Assembly (NCBI GenBank): GCA_001298545.1 | Contig: LJCX01000029.1 | Location: forward strand, 248,001-312,000 | Reading direction: 5' to 3' | DNA length: 64,000 bases | Origin: Actinobacteria bacterium OV320 | Lineage (GTDB): Bacteria > Actinomycetota > Actinomycetes > Streptomycetales > Streptomycetaceae | In this document: positions 26,130 to 34,502 of the stretch, piece by piece | How the letters are laid out: each line of letters opens with the position of its first letter | How positions within the stretch are numbered: the first letter of the stretch is position 1 | The notes under the pieces: model-generated | The model's input: only the letters and a program-made list of their open reading frames with translations | Database searches by the model: none | Told to the model about the DNA's origin: nothing | Program-made: the position numbers and the translations under genes

Positions 26130-27614
26130 ATGTTCTTCACCTACCTGAGGCGCGAACTGCGCCGCCGTAGAAAAGCGGCCCTCGTCGTCGCCTCCGGGCT
26201 CGCGCTGGGTATCGCGCTGGTCATCGTGGTCACCTCCGTGTCCTCCGGCATGGGGAAGGCCCAGGACAAGGTCCTCCAGTCCCTGTACGGACTGGGTACG
26301 GACATGACGGTCACCAAGGCCGCCTCGCCCACCGCGAGCGCCTCGGACCGGCCGCGCTTCCAGTTCGACGCGCAGGACGACGACTCCGACGCGGAGCAGA
26401 GCACCGACCGCGTCATGGTGCAGGGCTTCCAGACCCTGTCGACCGCGACCGTCACCAAGGTCGGCAAGCAGGGCGGTGTCTCCGACGCGGTCGGCGGACT
26501 GAGCCTCCAGGTCCTCAAGGTCGACGGCCAGTTCACCCGCGGCCAGTTCCAGCAGAACGACAACGCGGGCGGCGGCGGCCAGCAGGGCGGCGGCGCCGGT
26601 GGCAACGGCGGCGGCAACGGCCAGCCGCAGGGTGAAGTGCAGGGCGGCGGAGCCAACTTCGACGTCAACAGCTACTCCGTCTACGGCACCGACGTCACCG
26701 AGCCCGCGCTCGGCCCGCTGACCTCCTCGACGATCACCAGCGGCCGCACCTTCAAGACCACGGAGAACAACGGCAAGGTCGCCGTCCTCGACTCGGCCTA
26801 CGCCAAGGAGAAGTCGCTCAAGGTCGGTTCCACGCTGACCATCAGCAAGGTCAAGTTCTCGGTGATCGGCATCGCCACGGCCGACAGCGGTGACGCCGCC
26901 GCCAACGTCTACCTTCCGCTGACCCAGGCCCAGACCCTCAGCGACTCGAAGGACAAGGTCACCACGATCTACGTCAAGGCGACCGACTCCCAGAAGATCG
27001 ACAGCGTCAAGTCGACGATCCAGAAGAACGTCTCGGGCACCACGGTGACGACCTCCGCCGACCTCGCCGACACCGTCTCCGGCTCCCTCTCCACGGCCTC
27101 CTCGCTCGCCACCAACGTCGGAAAGTGGCTGTCCATCGCGGTCCTCATCGCCGCCTTCCTGGTCGCCGGTCTGCTCACCTCCTCGGCGGTCTCCCGCCGC
27201 GTCCGTGAGTTCGGCACGCTGAAGGCGCTGGGCTGGAAGTCCGGCCGGGTCACCCGCCAGGTCGTCGGCGAGGCCATGGTCAACGGCCTGCTGGGCGGCG
27301 CCCTGGGCATCGCCCTGGGCCTGGGCGGCGCATACGTCGTGACCGCCATCAGCCCCACCCTCCAGGCCCAGCTGGGCGGCGGCGGTGGCGGCGGGGGCCA
27401 GGGCGGCCCCGGCGGCGGTGGCGGCGGCTTCGGCGGTCCCGGTCGCCAGGCGGCGGCCAAGACCCTCGACGTGGCGCTGACGGCGCCGGTGAGCGTCACG
27501 ACGGTGGCCGTCGCGGTGGGTCTCGCCGTGGCCGGCGGTCTGATCGCCGGGGCGTTCGGCGGCTGGCGCGCCTCCCGGCTGCGCCCGGCCGACGCGCTGC
27601 GCCGCGTCGAGTAG
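26130..27614 (+). CDS. MacB/FtsX-type ABC transporter permease
   Basis: Membrane subunit of a mechanotransmission-type exporter. The 494 residues include the first transmembrane helix at about 18-40, a large extracytoplasmic domain at 40-330 and three further helices at about 338-360, 390-410 and 455-480. The coupling region SRRVREFGTLKALGWK follows the second helix. The extracellular domain is interrupted by a Gly/Gln/Asn-rich run at about 150-180, and a polyglycine run sits at about 416-440. The start is ATG 26130. The ATPase gene follows 47 bases later. The substrate is unknown; lipids, peptides or signals are all possible. Confidence 0.9.
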   Translation: MFFTYLRRELRRRRKAALVVASGLALGIALVIVVTSVSSGMGKAQDKVLQSLYGLGTDMTVTKAASPTASASDRPRFQFDAQDDDSDAEQSTDRVMVQGFQTLSTATVTKVGKQGGVSDAVGGLSLQVLKVDGQFTRGQFQQNDNAGGGGQQGGGAGGNGGGNGQPQGEVQGGGANFDVNSYSVYGTDVTEPALGPLTSSTITSGRTFKTTENNGKVAVLDSAYAKEKSLKVGSTLTISKVKFSVIGIATADSGDAAANVYLPLTQAQTLSDSKDKVTTIYVKATDSQKIDSVKSTIQKNVSGTTVTTSADLADTVSGSLSTASSLATNVGKWLSIAVLIAAFLVAGLLTSSAVSRRVREFGTLKALGWKSGRVTRQVVGEAMVNGLLGGALGIALGLGGAYVVTAISPTLQAQLGGGGGGGGQGGPGGGGGGFGGPGRQAAAKTLDVALTAPVSVTTVAVAVGLAVAGGLIAGAFGGWRASRLRPADALRRVE

Positions 27615-27661
27615 CCGAACCGCCTCCAACCAACGAACGCACACCAGGAGTTGTTGTCCCC

Positions 27662-28348
27662 ATGTACGAACTCAGAGGCGTCACCAAGCGCTACAGCCGG
27701 GGCAAGGAGACGGTCCACGCCCTCGCCGGGGTCGACCTGACCATCCCGGACGGCGACCGGCTCGTCATCCAGGGCCCCACCGGCGGCGGCAAGTCCACGC
27801 TGCTCCAGATGATCGGCGCGCTCGACCGGCCGTCCGAGGGCGAGATCGTCCTCGACGGCGTCGACCTGGCCAAGCTCTCCGAGGCCAGGCTCACGAAGGT
27901 GCGCAGCGAGAACATCGGCTTCGTCTTCCAGTCCTTCAACCTCATCCCGACGCTCAACGCGCAGGAGAACGTCGAGACCGCGCTCGTCCCGCTCGGCGTG
28001 AAGGTCAAGGAGCGGCGCGAACGGGCCGCCGAGGCGCTGAGGTCCGTCGGACTGGGAGAGCGCCTCGGGCACCTGCCGTCCGAGATGTCCGGCGGCCAGC
28101 AGCAGCGCGTCGCGATCGCCCGCGCGCTGGTCAAGCAGCCGAAGGTGCTGCTCGCCGACGAGCCCACCGGCAACCTCGACGAGAGCATGCGCGACGAGAT
28201 CATGGACGTGCTGCACACCATGTGGAAGGAGCACGGGCTGACCTTCATCATGGTCACCCACGACTCCTCGATCGCGAAGAAGGCCCCGCGCGTGGCGACG
28301 ATCCGCAAGGGCAAGATCACGGTGAAGGAGAACGCGGCGTCGGCCTGA
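27662..28348 (+). CDS. ABC transporter ATP-binding protein (MacB/LolD-like)
   Basis: The 228-residue ATPase partner of the upstream permease. Walker A is GPTGGGKST (about 39-47), the Q-loop FQSFNLIPTLNA near 89, signature MSGGQQQRVAIARAL near 140-154, Walker B VLLADEPTGNLD near 162-173, and the switch histidine VTHD near 198. The start is ATG 27662, with CAGGAG upstream. LolD/MacB-type sequence features match the FtsX-like permease. Together they form a two-gene operon ended by a hairpin at 28384-28423. Confidence 0.94.
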   Translation: MYELRGVTKRYSRGKETVHALAGVDLTIPDGDRLVIQGPTGGGKSTLLQMIGALDRPSEGEIVLDGVDLAKLSEARLTKVRSENIGFVFQSFNLIPTLNAQENVETALVPLGVKVKERRERAAEALRSVGLGERLGHLPSEMSGGQQQRVAIARALVKQPKVLLADEPTGNLDESMRDEIMDVLHTMWKEHGLTFIMVTHDSSIAKKAPRVATIRKGKITVKENAASA

Positions 28349-28383
28349 CGGGGCCGCGGGACACCGGTTCGCTGAGCGCTGAG

Positions 28384-28423
28384 CGAACGCCCGCCGGAAG
28401 ACGAGCCTCCGGCGGGCCGTTCG
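28384..28423. terminator. long hairpin after the MacB-type operon
   Basis: CGAACGCCCGCCGGA (28384-28398) pairs with TCCGGCGGGCCGTTCG (28408-28423), with one bulge. An alternative overlapping hairpin GTTCGCT-8-AGCGAAC begins near 28366. Confidence 0.75.
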
Positions 28424-28438
28424 TGCTTGCGTGGCCCC

Positions 28439-29230
28439 ATGACGGCACCCGAGACAAGCACGCCCCGCACCACGGTCGAGTACATCCGGTACCGGATCCC
28501 CGAGGAGCGGTCCGCGGAGTTCCTGGCCGCGTACACCCGAGCCGCGCGTGAGCTCGCGGCCTCCCCGCACTGCGTCGACTACGAACTCGCCCGCTGCGAG
28601 GAGGACTTCGGCCACTACATCCTGCGGATCACCTGGACGTCGACCGAAGACCACCTCGAGGGCTTCCGCACCTCGGACCTGTTCCCCGCCTTCCTCGCGG
28701 AGATCCGCCCGTACATCGGGCACATCGACGAGATGCGGCACTACAAGGCCACCTCGGTGCACGGGACGGGCTCCGCCGTGCCCACGCTGTACGACTGGGC
28801 GGGCGGCGCGGAGGCCTTCGCCCGGCTCACCGAGGCCTTCTACGCCAAGGTGCTCCGGGACGACCTGCTCGCGCCGGTCTTCGCGGGCCTCGCCCCCGAG
28901 CACGCCGAGCACGTCGCCCTCTGGCTCGCGGAGGTCTTCGGCGGGCCGCAGAGCTACTCGGCGACCCAGGGCGGCCACAGCCACATGGTGGCCAAGCACT
29001 TCGGGCGGGACATCACCGAGCCCCAGCGCCGCCGCTGGGTCAACCTCATCCAGGACGCGGCCGACGAGGCGGGTCTGCCGACCGACGCCGAGTTCCGTTC
29101 GGCGTTCCTCGCCTATGTGGAGTGGGGCACCCGACTCGCCGTCTACTTCTCCGGCCCGGACGCCAAGCCGCCGGCCGAGCAGCCGGTGCCGCAGTGGGGA
29201 TGGGGCGCGGCCCCGCCGTACCAGGGCTGA
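28439..29230 (+). CDS. antibiotic-biosynthesis-monooxygenase / truncated hemoglobin fusion
   Basis: A two-domain protein of 263 residues. Residues about 12-105 form an ABM fold (VEYIRYRIPEERSAEFLAAY, then CVDYELARCEED and TWTSTEDHLEGF), a fold that acts on quinol-like or polyketide substrates without cofactor. Residues about 118-235 form a group II (TrHbO) globin: LYDWAGGAEAFARLTEAFYAKV, the proximal-histidine region HSHMVAKHFGRDI and the typical RRRWVNLIQDAADEAGL. This fusion has been described in Streptomyces avermitilis. The start is ATG 28439. An oxygen- or NO-linked oxidation role is inferred. Confidence 0.9.
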   Translation: MTAPETSTPRTTVEYIRYRIPEERSAEFLAAYTRAARELAASPHCVDYELARCEEDFGHYILRITWTSTEDHLEGFRTSDLFPAFLAEIRPYIGHIDEMRHYKATSVHGTGSAVPTLYDWAGGAEAFARLTEAFYAKVLRDDLLAPVFAGLAPEHAEHVALWLAEVFGGPQSYSATQGGHSHMVAKHFGRDITEPQRRRWVNLIQDAADEAGLPTDAEFRSAFLAYVEWGTRLAVYFSGPDAKPPAEQPVPQWGWGAAPPYQG

Positions 29231-29273
29231 CCGCTGCCGAAGGGGGAGGGGCGGCTCTCAGGCTCTCAGCCGC

Positions 29274-30179
29274 TCAGGCGGACGGTGCCTGGGAGTCCGC
29301 TCCCGCGCGCGTCGCGTCGACGCCCCAGCTCGCCAGCAGCCGCAGCGCCTCCGCCGAGGCCGACCCCGGATCCGCGTGATACGTCACCATCGTCTGTTCG
29401 CCGTCGCCCGCCAGCCTGAACCCCTCGAAGTTCAGGGAGAGTTCGCCGACCAGCGGATGCCTCAGCAGCTTCACGCCGTGGCTCTTCTCCTTGACGTCGT
29501 GGGTCGCCCACAGCCGCCGGAAGTCCTCGCTCTTCACCGACAACTGGCCCACCAGCGCGGAGAGCCGCGGGTCGTCCGGATAGCAGCCCGCGTCCATGCG
29601 CAGGGCGCAGACGATGTCGATCGCCTTCTGCTCCCAGTCCACGAAGAGGTCCCGGTAGTCGGGGCGCAGGAAGACCAGCCGGGCCCAGTTGCGCTCCGCC
29701 ACCGGCAGCTCCGCCCAGTCGCCGAAGACGGCCGCCGCCATCCGGTTCCAGCCCAGGATCTCGGTGCGCCGCCCGATGAGGTACGCCGGCACCGAGTCCA
29801 TCGCGTCCAGCAGCTGCCGCAGCGGACCCCGCACCTGCTGCGGCGGCGCGCTGTGCTTCTTCTTGTGCTTGGGCTTCGCCAGGTGGGTGAGATGCGCGTG
29901 CTCGGCGTCGGAGAGCCGCAGCGCCCTGGCGATGGAGTCCAGCACCTCCGCCGACACGTTCCGCCCGTTGCCCTGCTCCAGGCGCGTGTAGTACGCCACC
30001 GAGACCCCGGCCAGCTGCGCCAGCTCCTCGCGGCGCAGCCCCGGCACCCTGCGGTGCCGTCCGAAGTCCGGCAGCCCCACGTCCTCCGGCTTCAGCCTGG
30101 CGCGCCGGGTGCGCAGGAACTCGCTGAGTTCGGCACGCCGGTCCAGGGGGGCGCCGGGAGGTTCGGGGTGTTCGTCCAT
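29274..30179 (-). CDS. XRE-family regulator with MmyB-like ligand domain
   Basis: A 301-residue regulator. The N-terminal HTH at about 28-85 has GLRREELAQLAGVSVAYYTRLEQGNG, followed by the C-terminal MmyB-like PAS-type sensor at about 115-290, with ILGWNRMAAAVFGDW and NWARLVFLRPDYRDLFVDWE. Such regulators usually control the oxidoreductase gene next to them. Here it is divergent from a zinc alcohol dehydrogenase across 174 bases that contain a CGTACGCA direct repeat. The start is ATG 30179. The far longer frame extending to 31565 is antisense noise. Confidence 0.92.
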   Translation of the reverse strand: MDEHPEPPGAPLDRRAELSEFLRTRRARLKPEDVGLPDFGRHRRVPGLRREELAQLAGVSVAYYTRLEQGNGRNVSAEVLDSIARALRLSDAEHAHLTHLAKPKHKKKHSAPPQQVRGPLRQLLDAMDSVPAYLIGRRTEILGWNRMAAAVFGDWAELPVAERNWARLVFLRPDYRDLFVDWEQKAIDIVCALRMDAGCYPDDPRLSALVGQLSVKSEDFRRLWATHDVKEKSHGVKLLRHPLVGELSLNFEGFRLAGDGEQTMVTYHADPGSASAEALRLLASWGVDATRAGADSQAPSA

Positions 30180-30198
30180 GCCGTCCAGTATTCCCGGT

Positions 30199-30250
30199 CG
30201 TACGCACACCAGCCTGACCCCGCCAGTGGTAGGCACAGCAGACGTACGCA
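30199..30250. promoter_or_regulatory. candidate operator: CGTACGCA direct repeats in the regulator/adh divergent region
   Basis: CGTACGCA occurs at 30199-30206 and 30243-30250, 44 bases apart (about four helical turns). Each is followed by a similar TGACC element (30213-30218 region and 30255-30259 region). It is placed between the two divergent starts. Confidence 0.4.
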
Positions 30251-30353
30251 GAAGCGTGACCTGGGTGAATGTTGTGCGATGGGGCAGGCTGAACGTCGTA
30301 CCCGGCCGGAAGGCAGGCCGGAACACGAACCCCCCGCTTAGGAGATCCAGGGC

Positions 30354-31394
30354 ATGACCACCGTTGCCGCGTACGCCGCACCCTCCGCCAAGGCTCCGCT
30401 GGAGCGCACGACGATCGAACGCCGCGCGGTGCGCGAGTTCGACGTACTCATCGACATCGAGTTCGCCGGAATCTGTCACTCGGACATCCACCAGGCCCGG
30501 GAGGGCTGGGGCGAGGCGATCTTCCCGATGGTGCCCGGTCACGAGATCGCGGGCGTCGTCTCCGAGGTGGGCCCCGGTGTCACCCGGTTCGCCGTCGGCG
30601 ACCGCGTGGGTGTCGGCTGCCTCGTCGACTCCTGCCGTGAGTGCGACAACTGCAAGGCCGGCCTGGAGCAGTACTGCACCGGCGGCAGCGTCGGCACGTA
30701 CAACGCCGTCGGCAAGGACGGCGAGCCCACCTACGGCGGCTACGCGCAGAAGATCGTCGTGGACGAGAACTACGTCGTCCGCATCCCCGACGGCCTCTCG
30801 CTCGACGTCGCCGCGCCGCTGCTCTGCGCCGGCATCACCACGTACTCCCCGCTGAAGCACTGGAACGCCGGCCCCGGCAAGAAGGTCGCGATCCTCGGCA
30901 TGGGCGGCCTCGGCCACATGGGCGTCAAGATCGCGCACGCCCTCGGCGCCGAGGTGACCGTCCTGTCCCAGTCGCTGCGCAAGAAGGACGACGGCCTGAA
31001 GCTGGGCGCCGCCCACTACTACGCCACCAGCGACGAGAACACCTTCAAGGAGCTGAAGGGCAGCTTCGACCTCATCCTCTCGACGGTCTCCGCCCCGCTG
31101 AACCTGGACGCCTACCTGTCCCTCCTCAAGACCGACGGCGCCTTCGTGAACGTCGGCGCGCCCGAGGAGCCCGTCGCCCTCAACCTGTTCTCGGTGATAG
31201 GCGGCCGCAAGACCCTCGCCGGCTCCGGCATCGGCGGCATCCAGGAGACCCAGGAGATGCTGGACTTCTGCGCCGAGCACGGCCTCGGCGCCGAGATCGA
31301 GCTGATCAGCGCCGACCAGATCAACGAGGCGTACGAGCGGGTGCTCGCCAGCGACGTCCGCTACCGCTTCGTGATCGACACGTCGACGATCTGA
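30354..31394 (+). CDS. zinc-dependent NAD(P) alcohol dehydrogenase (CAD-type)
   Basis: A 346-residue medium-chain dehydrogenase. Catalytic zinc ligands are in GICHSDIH (Cys and His) and PGHEIAGVV (His-Glu). Structural zinc ligands are the four cysteines of CRECDNCKAGLEQYC. The NAD(P) fold has LGMGGLGHMGVKIA, and the following VTVLSQS suggests NADPH preference (serine at the specificity position). The closest recognised group is cinnamyl-alcohol/aldehyde reductases. The start is ATG 30354, with AGGAG upstream. It is probably controlled by the divergent XRE regulator. A perfect hairpin ends it. Confidence 0.94.
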   Translation: MTTVAAYAAPSAKAPLERTTIERRAVREFDVLIDIEFAGICHSDIHQAREGWGEAIFPMVPGHEIAGVVSEVGPGVTRFAVGDRVGVGCLVDSCRECDNCKAGLEQYCTGGSVGTYNAVGKDGEPTYGGYAQKIVVDENYVVRIPDGLSLDVAAPLLCAGITTYSPLKHWNAGPGKKVAILGMGGLGHMGVKIAHALGAEVTVLSQSLRKKDDGLKLGAAHYYATSDENTFKELKGSFDLILSTVSAPLNLDAYLSLLKTDGAFVNVGAPEEPVALNLFSVIGGRKTLAGSGIGGIQETQEMLDFCAEHGLGAEIELISADQINEAYERVLASDVRYRFVIDTSTI

Positions 31395-31464
31395 CGGTCC
31401 CCGCGGATCCCGTGACGGACCTCGTCGCCCTCGGGTCGGTCCCCGCGGCTTCCCGGCGGTGAGT

Positions 31465-31493
31465 GGGCCCCCGGCGCATCGCGCCGGGGGCCC
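31465..31493 (+). terminator. perfect 13-bp stem terminator after adh
   Basis: GGGCCCCCGGCGC (31465-31477), loop ATC, then the complement (31481-31493). Confidence 0.85.
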
Positions 31494-31522
31494 TCCTCGT
31501 CCCCGGACGGGCGCCGGACGCC

Positions 31523-31636
31523 TCAAGGGTTCGGCCGGTCCCTCCGCAGCAGCCACGGCAGACACGGCCCGCCCACCAGCGAGGTCAGCGCGCCCACCGG
31601 GATCTCCAGCGGCGGCAGCAGGGTGCGGGGCGGCCA
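31523..31636 (-). pseudogene. 3' remnant of an FecCD-type iron-siderophore ABC permease gene
   Basis: The last 37 codons before the stop at 31523 read RTLLPPLEIPVGALTSLVGG and then PWLLRR. That is the C-terminal signature of FecCD permeases (ARTL-PEIPVGVLTALVGGPFFLWLLRR-like). Upstream in frame there is no trace of the rest of the permease; the sequence runs into the unrelated 3' end of the peptidase S51 gene. It is best explained as the tail of a deleted siderophore transporter gene. Family similarity is from memory. Confidence 0.6.
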
Positions 31637-31715
31637 GGTCCGCGCGGTCCCGGCGGGCACGTTCGGGACGGACTTCCGCATCGGCGTACGCACAGCACTG
31701 CCCGGAATCCCGGGT

Positions 31716-32531
31716 TCAGGACACCGGGAACGACTCGCCGTCGCCGTAGGACCGGACGAGGACTCCGCCGCCCGGGGCGGGACGCACGGAATGGGCCCGG
31801 CCGCGCCCGGCCACCCGCGCGCGGCCGTCGCCACCCTCGCCCCCGACCTCCAGCAGCGTGTTCTCGTCGATGGCCACCCCGTGCGCCAGCCGTCCGTCCG
31901 CCACGACGGCCGCCAGCCGCCCCAACGTCCCCCACTGCGCGGCATGGTTGTCCACCCCGAACGGCACGAGCCCCAGCCCGGGCCGGACCTCGAGCTCCTC
32001 GAGATCCTCCGCGGTGTCCGGCGGGCACACGGCGACCCCGTCCACCAGCCACCCCCCGACCACCGCGTCCCGCGCCGCCATCGCGGCTCCCGCGGAGAAC
32101 CCGGCGTACGGCAGTCCCCGCTCGCGCAGCAGGGCGGACAGCGGACCGGAGGACTCGGCGAACGCCTCCTGATACGCGGGCGTCAGCCCACCGCAGACGA
32201 ACACCCCGGCCACGTCCTCGGTCACCGTGCCGACCTCGAACCGCTCCCCGACCGGCACCAGCACGGGCACGGGCGTACAGTCCCCGGCCTTCCGCAACGC
32301 GACGTCGTACCGGGCGAACTGCTCGGCCCCGTCGCCCTCGTCGACGATCACACACAGGACGCGGGGCGCCGACCCGGAGCCGGATCCCGACGCCTCCGAG
32401 GCCTTCGACGCCTCCGCCGCGGCGCGGGCCGCGCGCAGGAACGGTCCGTGCACGACGTCGGCGACCGTCTCCTCCCACCCGCCGCCGATCAGGAACACCC
32501 GGCCACCACTGCTCTTCGTACCGCTGCTCAC
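31716..32531 (-). CDS. peptidase S51/cyanophycinase-like (type 1 glutamine amidotransferase-like) protein
   Basis: A 271-residue class I GATase-fold serine peptidase relative. It has the N-terminal GGRVFLIGGGW, the central VFVCGGLTPAYQEAF, and the nucleophile elbow GFSAGAAMAARDAVVGG with serine in SAG. The later LGLVPFGVDNHAAQWG holds a His expected in the active site. C-terminal AIDENTLLEV is typical. The start is GTG 32531, because GGGGGGAAG lies five bases upstream; in-frame ATGs at 32561 and 32585 lack a ribosome-binding site. Possible activities are dipeptidase E-like or cyanophycin-like peptide cleavage. Confidence 0.82.
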   Translation of the reverse strand: MSSGTKSSGGRVFLIGGGWEETVADVVHGPFLRAARAAAEASKASEASGSGSGSAPRVLCVIVDEGDGAEQFARYDVALRKAGDCTPVPVLVPVGERFEVGTVTEDVAGVFVCGGLTPAYQEAFAESSGPLSALLRERGLPYAGFSAGAAMAARDAVVGGWLVDGVAVCPPDTAEDLEELEVRPGLGLVPFGVDNHAAQWGTLGRLAAVVADGRLAHGVAIDENTLLEVGGEGGDGRARVAGRGRAHSVRPAPGGGVLVRSYGDGESFPVS

Positions 32532-32624
32532 GCGCGCTTCCCCCCAGGGTTCATGGCTCATGGACGACTCGGGCAAGTAACTCACGAAGGGCGGCCGGTC
32601 CGGCCGGTCCGGCCGGTTCGCGCC

Positions 32625-33755
32625 TCAGCCACCGGCCCGGAGCCCCTGGAGACCGTCGTAGGCGGCCATCACGAGGTCCAGCCCCCGGGTGTCCTGCGCC
32701 GGTTCGCGCATCTGATTGGTCACGTAGGCCACCACCGCGCGGGCCTCGGGGTCGATCATGACCGTCGAGCCGCCCCAACCGCCCCACCCGTAGGTGCCGC
32801 CGAACCGCCCGTAGCCCAGACCCCAGCTGATCGGCATGCCCAGGACGCGGTCCTCGCCGCTGAACTGCTCCTCCCAGGCCCGGTCACAGCCCGCCCGGGA
32901 CAGCAGCCGCACCCCGTGCACGGAGCCCCCGCAGGCCATCGCCGACTGGACGAGGGCGACCGAGCGGGCGTTGCCGAAGCCGCTCGCCGCCGGGATCTGC
33001 GCCCGCCGCCAGGCCACGCTGTTGCCGTCGCGGAGCCGGATCGCGGTCGGGGTGGCCGTCACGGTCCGGGCCACGTCGCTGCGGGCCGCGCCCGCCGTGT
33101 AGTCCTCGTCCCGGGACGGCGGCGGGACCGTGAGCGCCACCCGGTGATCGTGCTCGGCCGGCAGCCCCATGCGGAAGTCCGCGCCCAGCGGTCCGGCGAT
33201 CTCGTCGGCGAAGAACTCACCCGGGCTCCGGCCGGTGATCCGGCGCACGACCTCGCCCACGAGGAACCCCTGGGTGAGCGAGTGGTACCCGGCCGCGGTG
33301 CCCGGCTCCCACTGCGGAGCCTGCGCGGCCAGTCGTGCCGTCGCGGCCGGCCAGTCGTAGATGTCCGCCACCGGGCCGTCCCAGTCGGGCAGTCCGGCGG
33401 TGTGCGAGAGCAGGTGCCGTACCAGCACCGCGTCCTTGCCCGCCGCCGCGAACTCCGGCCAGTACCGGGCCACCGGCGCGTCCGGGTCGAGCTCGCCCCG
33501 GTCGGCCAGAACCAGCGCGCACAGCGCCGTCATCGTCTTCGTGACGGACCAGACGTTGACGATCGTGTCCCGCTGCCAGGGGACACCGCGCGCCGCGTCG
33601 GCGAACCCGCCCCAGACGTCCACCACCGGCTCGCCGTCCACGAAGACGGCCACCGAGCCGCCGAGGTCCCCGCCGTCCAGCAGCGCGGCCAGCGCGGTGG
33701 GCACGGCGGTGAACAGATCGTCGTACGAGCCCTGGATGTCAGCCATGCCCGTCAT
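32625..33755 (-). CDS. beta-lactamase-fold serine hydrolase (esterase EstB-like)
   Basis: A 376-residue class C beta-lactamase/DD-peptidase-fold enzyme without a signal peptide, so more likely a cytosolic esterase. The SxxK motif is SVTK at 70-73, the Y-x-S/N motif is YHS at 157-159, and the third motif is near GGWGGS (about 337). HLLSHTAGLPDWD is typical of the EstB group. The start is ATG 33755; ATG 33746 is an alternative. 93 bases separate it from the peptidase gene on the same strand. Confidence 0.9.
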   Translation of the reverse strand: MTGMADIQGSYDDLFTAVPTALAALLDGGDLGGSVAVFVDGEPVVDVWGGFADAARGVPWQRDTIVNVWSVTKTMTALCALVLADRGELDPDAPVARYWPEFAAAGKDAVLVRHLLSHTAGLPDWDGPVADIYDWPAATARLAAQAPQWEPGTAAGYHSLTQGFLVGEVVRRITGRSPGEFFADEIAGPLGADFRMGLPAEHDHRVALTVPPPSRDEDYTAGAARSDVARTVTATPTAIRLRDGNSVAWRRAQIPAASGFGNARSVALVQSAMACGGSVHGVRLLSRAGCDRAWEEQFSGEDRVLGMPISWGLGYGRFGGTYGWGGWGGSTVMIDPEARAVVAYVTNQMREPAQDTRGLDLVMAAYDGLQGLRAGG

Positions 33756-33806
33756 TGAGCCCCCACGGGACGGCCGGAGGCAACCGAATTCCGGCGCCGA
33801 CAGGCG

Positions 33807-34502
33807 CTACCGGCCGGGCCCGCCCACCGGTTCCCGGGGCTCTCCGGGCGGGGAGGCCTGTGCGCCCATGTCCAGCCGGAACGGCGGGTACGCGTCGGTC
33901 ATCAGCGCCGCGTAGGCGCCCACCCGCGCGACCCAGCGGGCCAGGCCGAGCAGGAAGTCGAAAAGGTGCACCGGATAACGGCCGGTGAAGGCCAGGATGA
34001 TCACGGCGACGAAGGAGAGGAAGAAGACGAGCCCGCCCCCGTGCCACCGGTCCATCCCGCCCCCGCCCCAGCCCCAGTCGCCGACGAACATCCCCACGAC
34101 GATGTACTGCGGGATGGCAAGCAGCCACCACTTCACCAGCACCAGACCGCGCGACAGACGCTCGGGATAGGCGATGTCGAAATGCGCCGGGTAGTCGGGC
34201 ACCTCGGGGAGGGTGAACGGCGGGTACCGGTCGGTACCGAGCGCGACGTGGGCGTAGTAGGCGACCCGCCAGTTCCAGCGCATCACACCGACGTTGAAGT
34301 CGAAGAGCGCCCGCGGATACCGGGCCGTGAACAGGATCGCGAAGAACGCGACGACGGTCACGAAGGAGAACGCGATCCAAAGGAAGAAGAGCACGATGTA
34401 GTGCGGGATGGCGAGGAACCACTTCACCAGCCACATCCATCTGGACAGCCGCGGATCGAGAAACGCCTCGATCCGCACAGGAGACACGGCGACCGGAATC
34501 AT
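33807..34502 (-). CDS. membrane protein with two DUF4389 repeats
   Basis: A 231-residue protein with a clear internal duplication. Each half has a KWFLAIPHYIV/KWWLLAIPQYIV helix, a second helix, then RYP-LFDF and ending in D(R/A)YPPF. About four transmembrane segments lie near residues 25-42, 45-65, 135-155 and 168-188, and the C-terminus is polar. Function of DUF4389 is unknown. The start is ATG 34502 (MIPVAVSP); the longer frame to 34700 is a low-complexity artefact. Confidence 0.88.
   Translation of the reverse strand: MIPVAVSPVRIEAFLDPRLSRWMWLVKWFLAIPHYIVLFFLWIAFSFVTVVAFFAILFTARYPRALFDFNVGVMRWNWRVAYYAHVALGTDRYPPFTLPEVPDYPAHFDIAYPERLSRGLVLVKWWLLAIPQYIVVGMFVGDWGWGGGGMDRWHGGGLVFFLSFVAVIILAFTGRYPVHLFDFLLGLARWVARVGAYAALMTDAYPPFRLDMGAQASPPGEPREPVGGPGR

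Noticed and set aside
29274..31565. 763-codon minus frame extending upstream of the XRE regulator
   Set aside because: The extension is antisense to the alcohol dehydrogenase; the real start is ATG 30179 at the recognised N-terminus.
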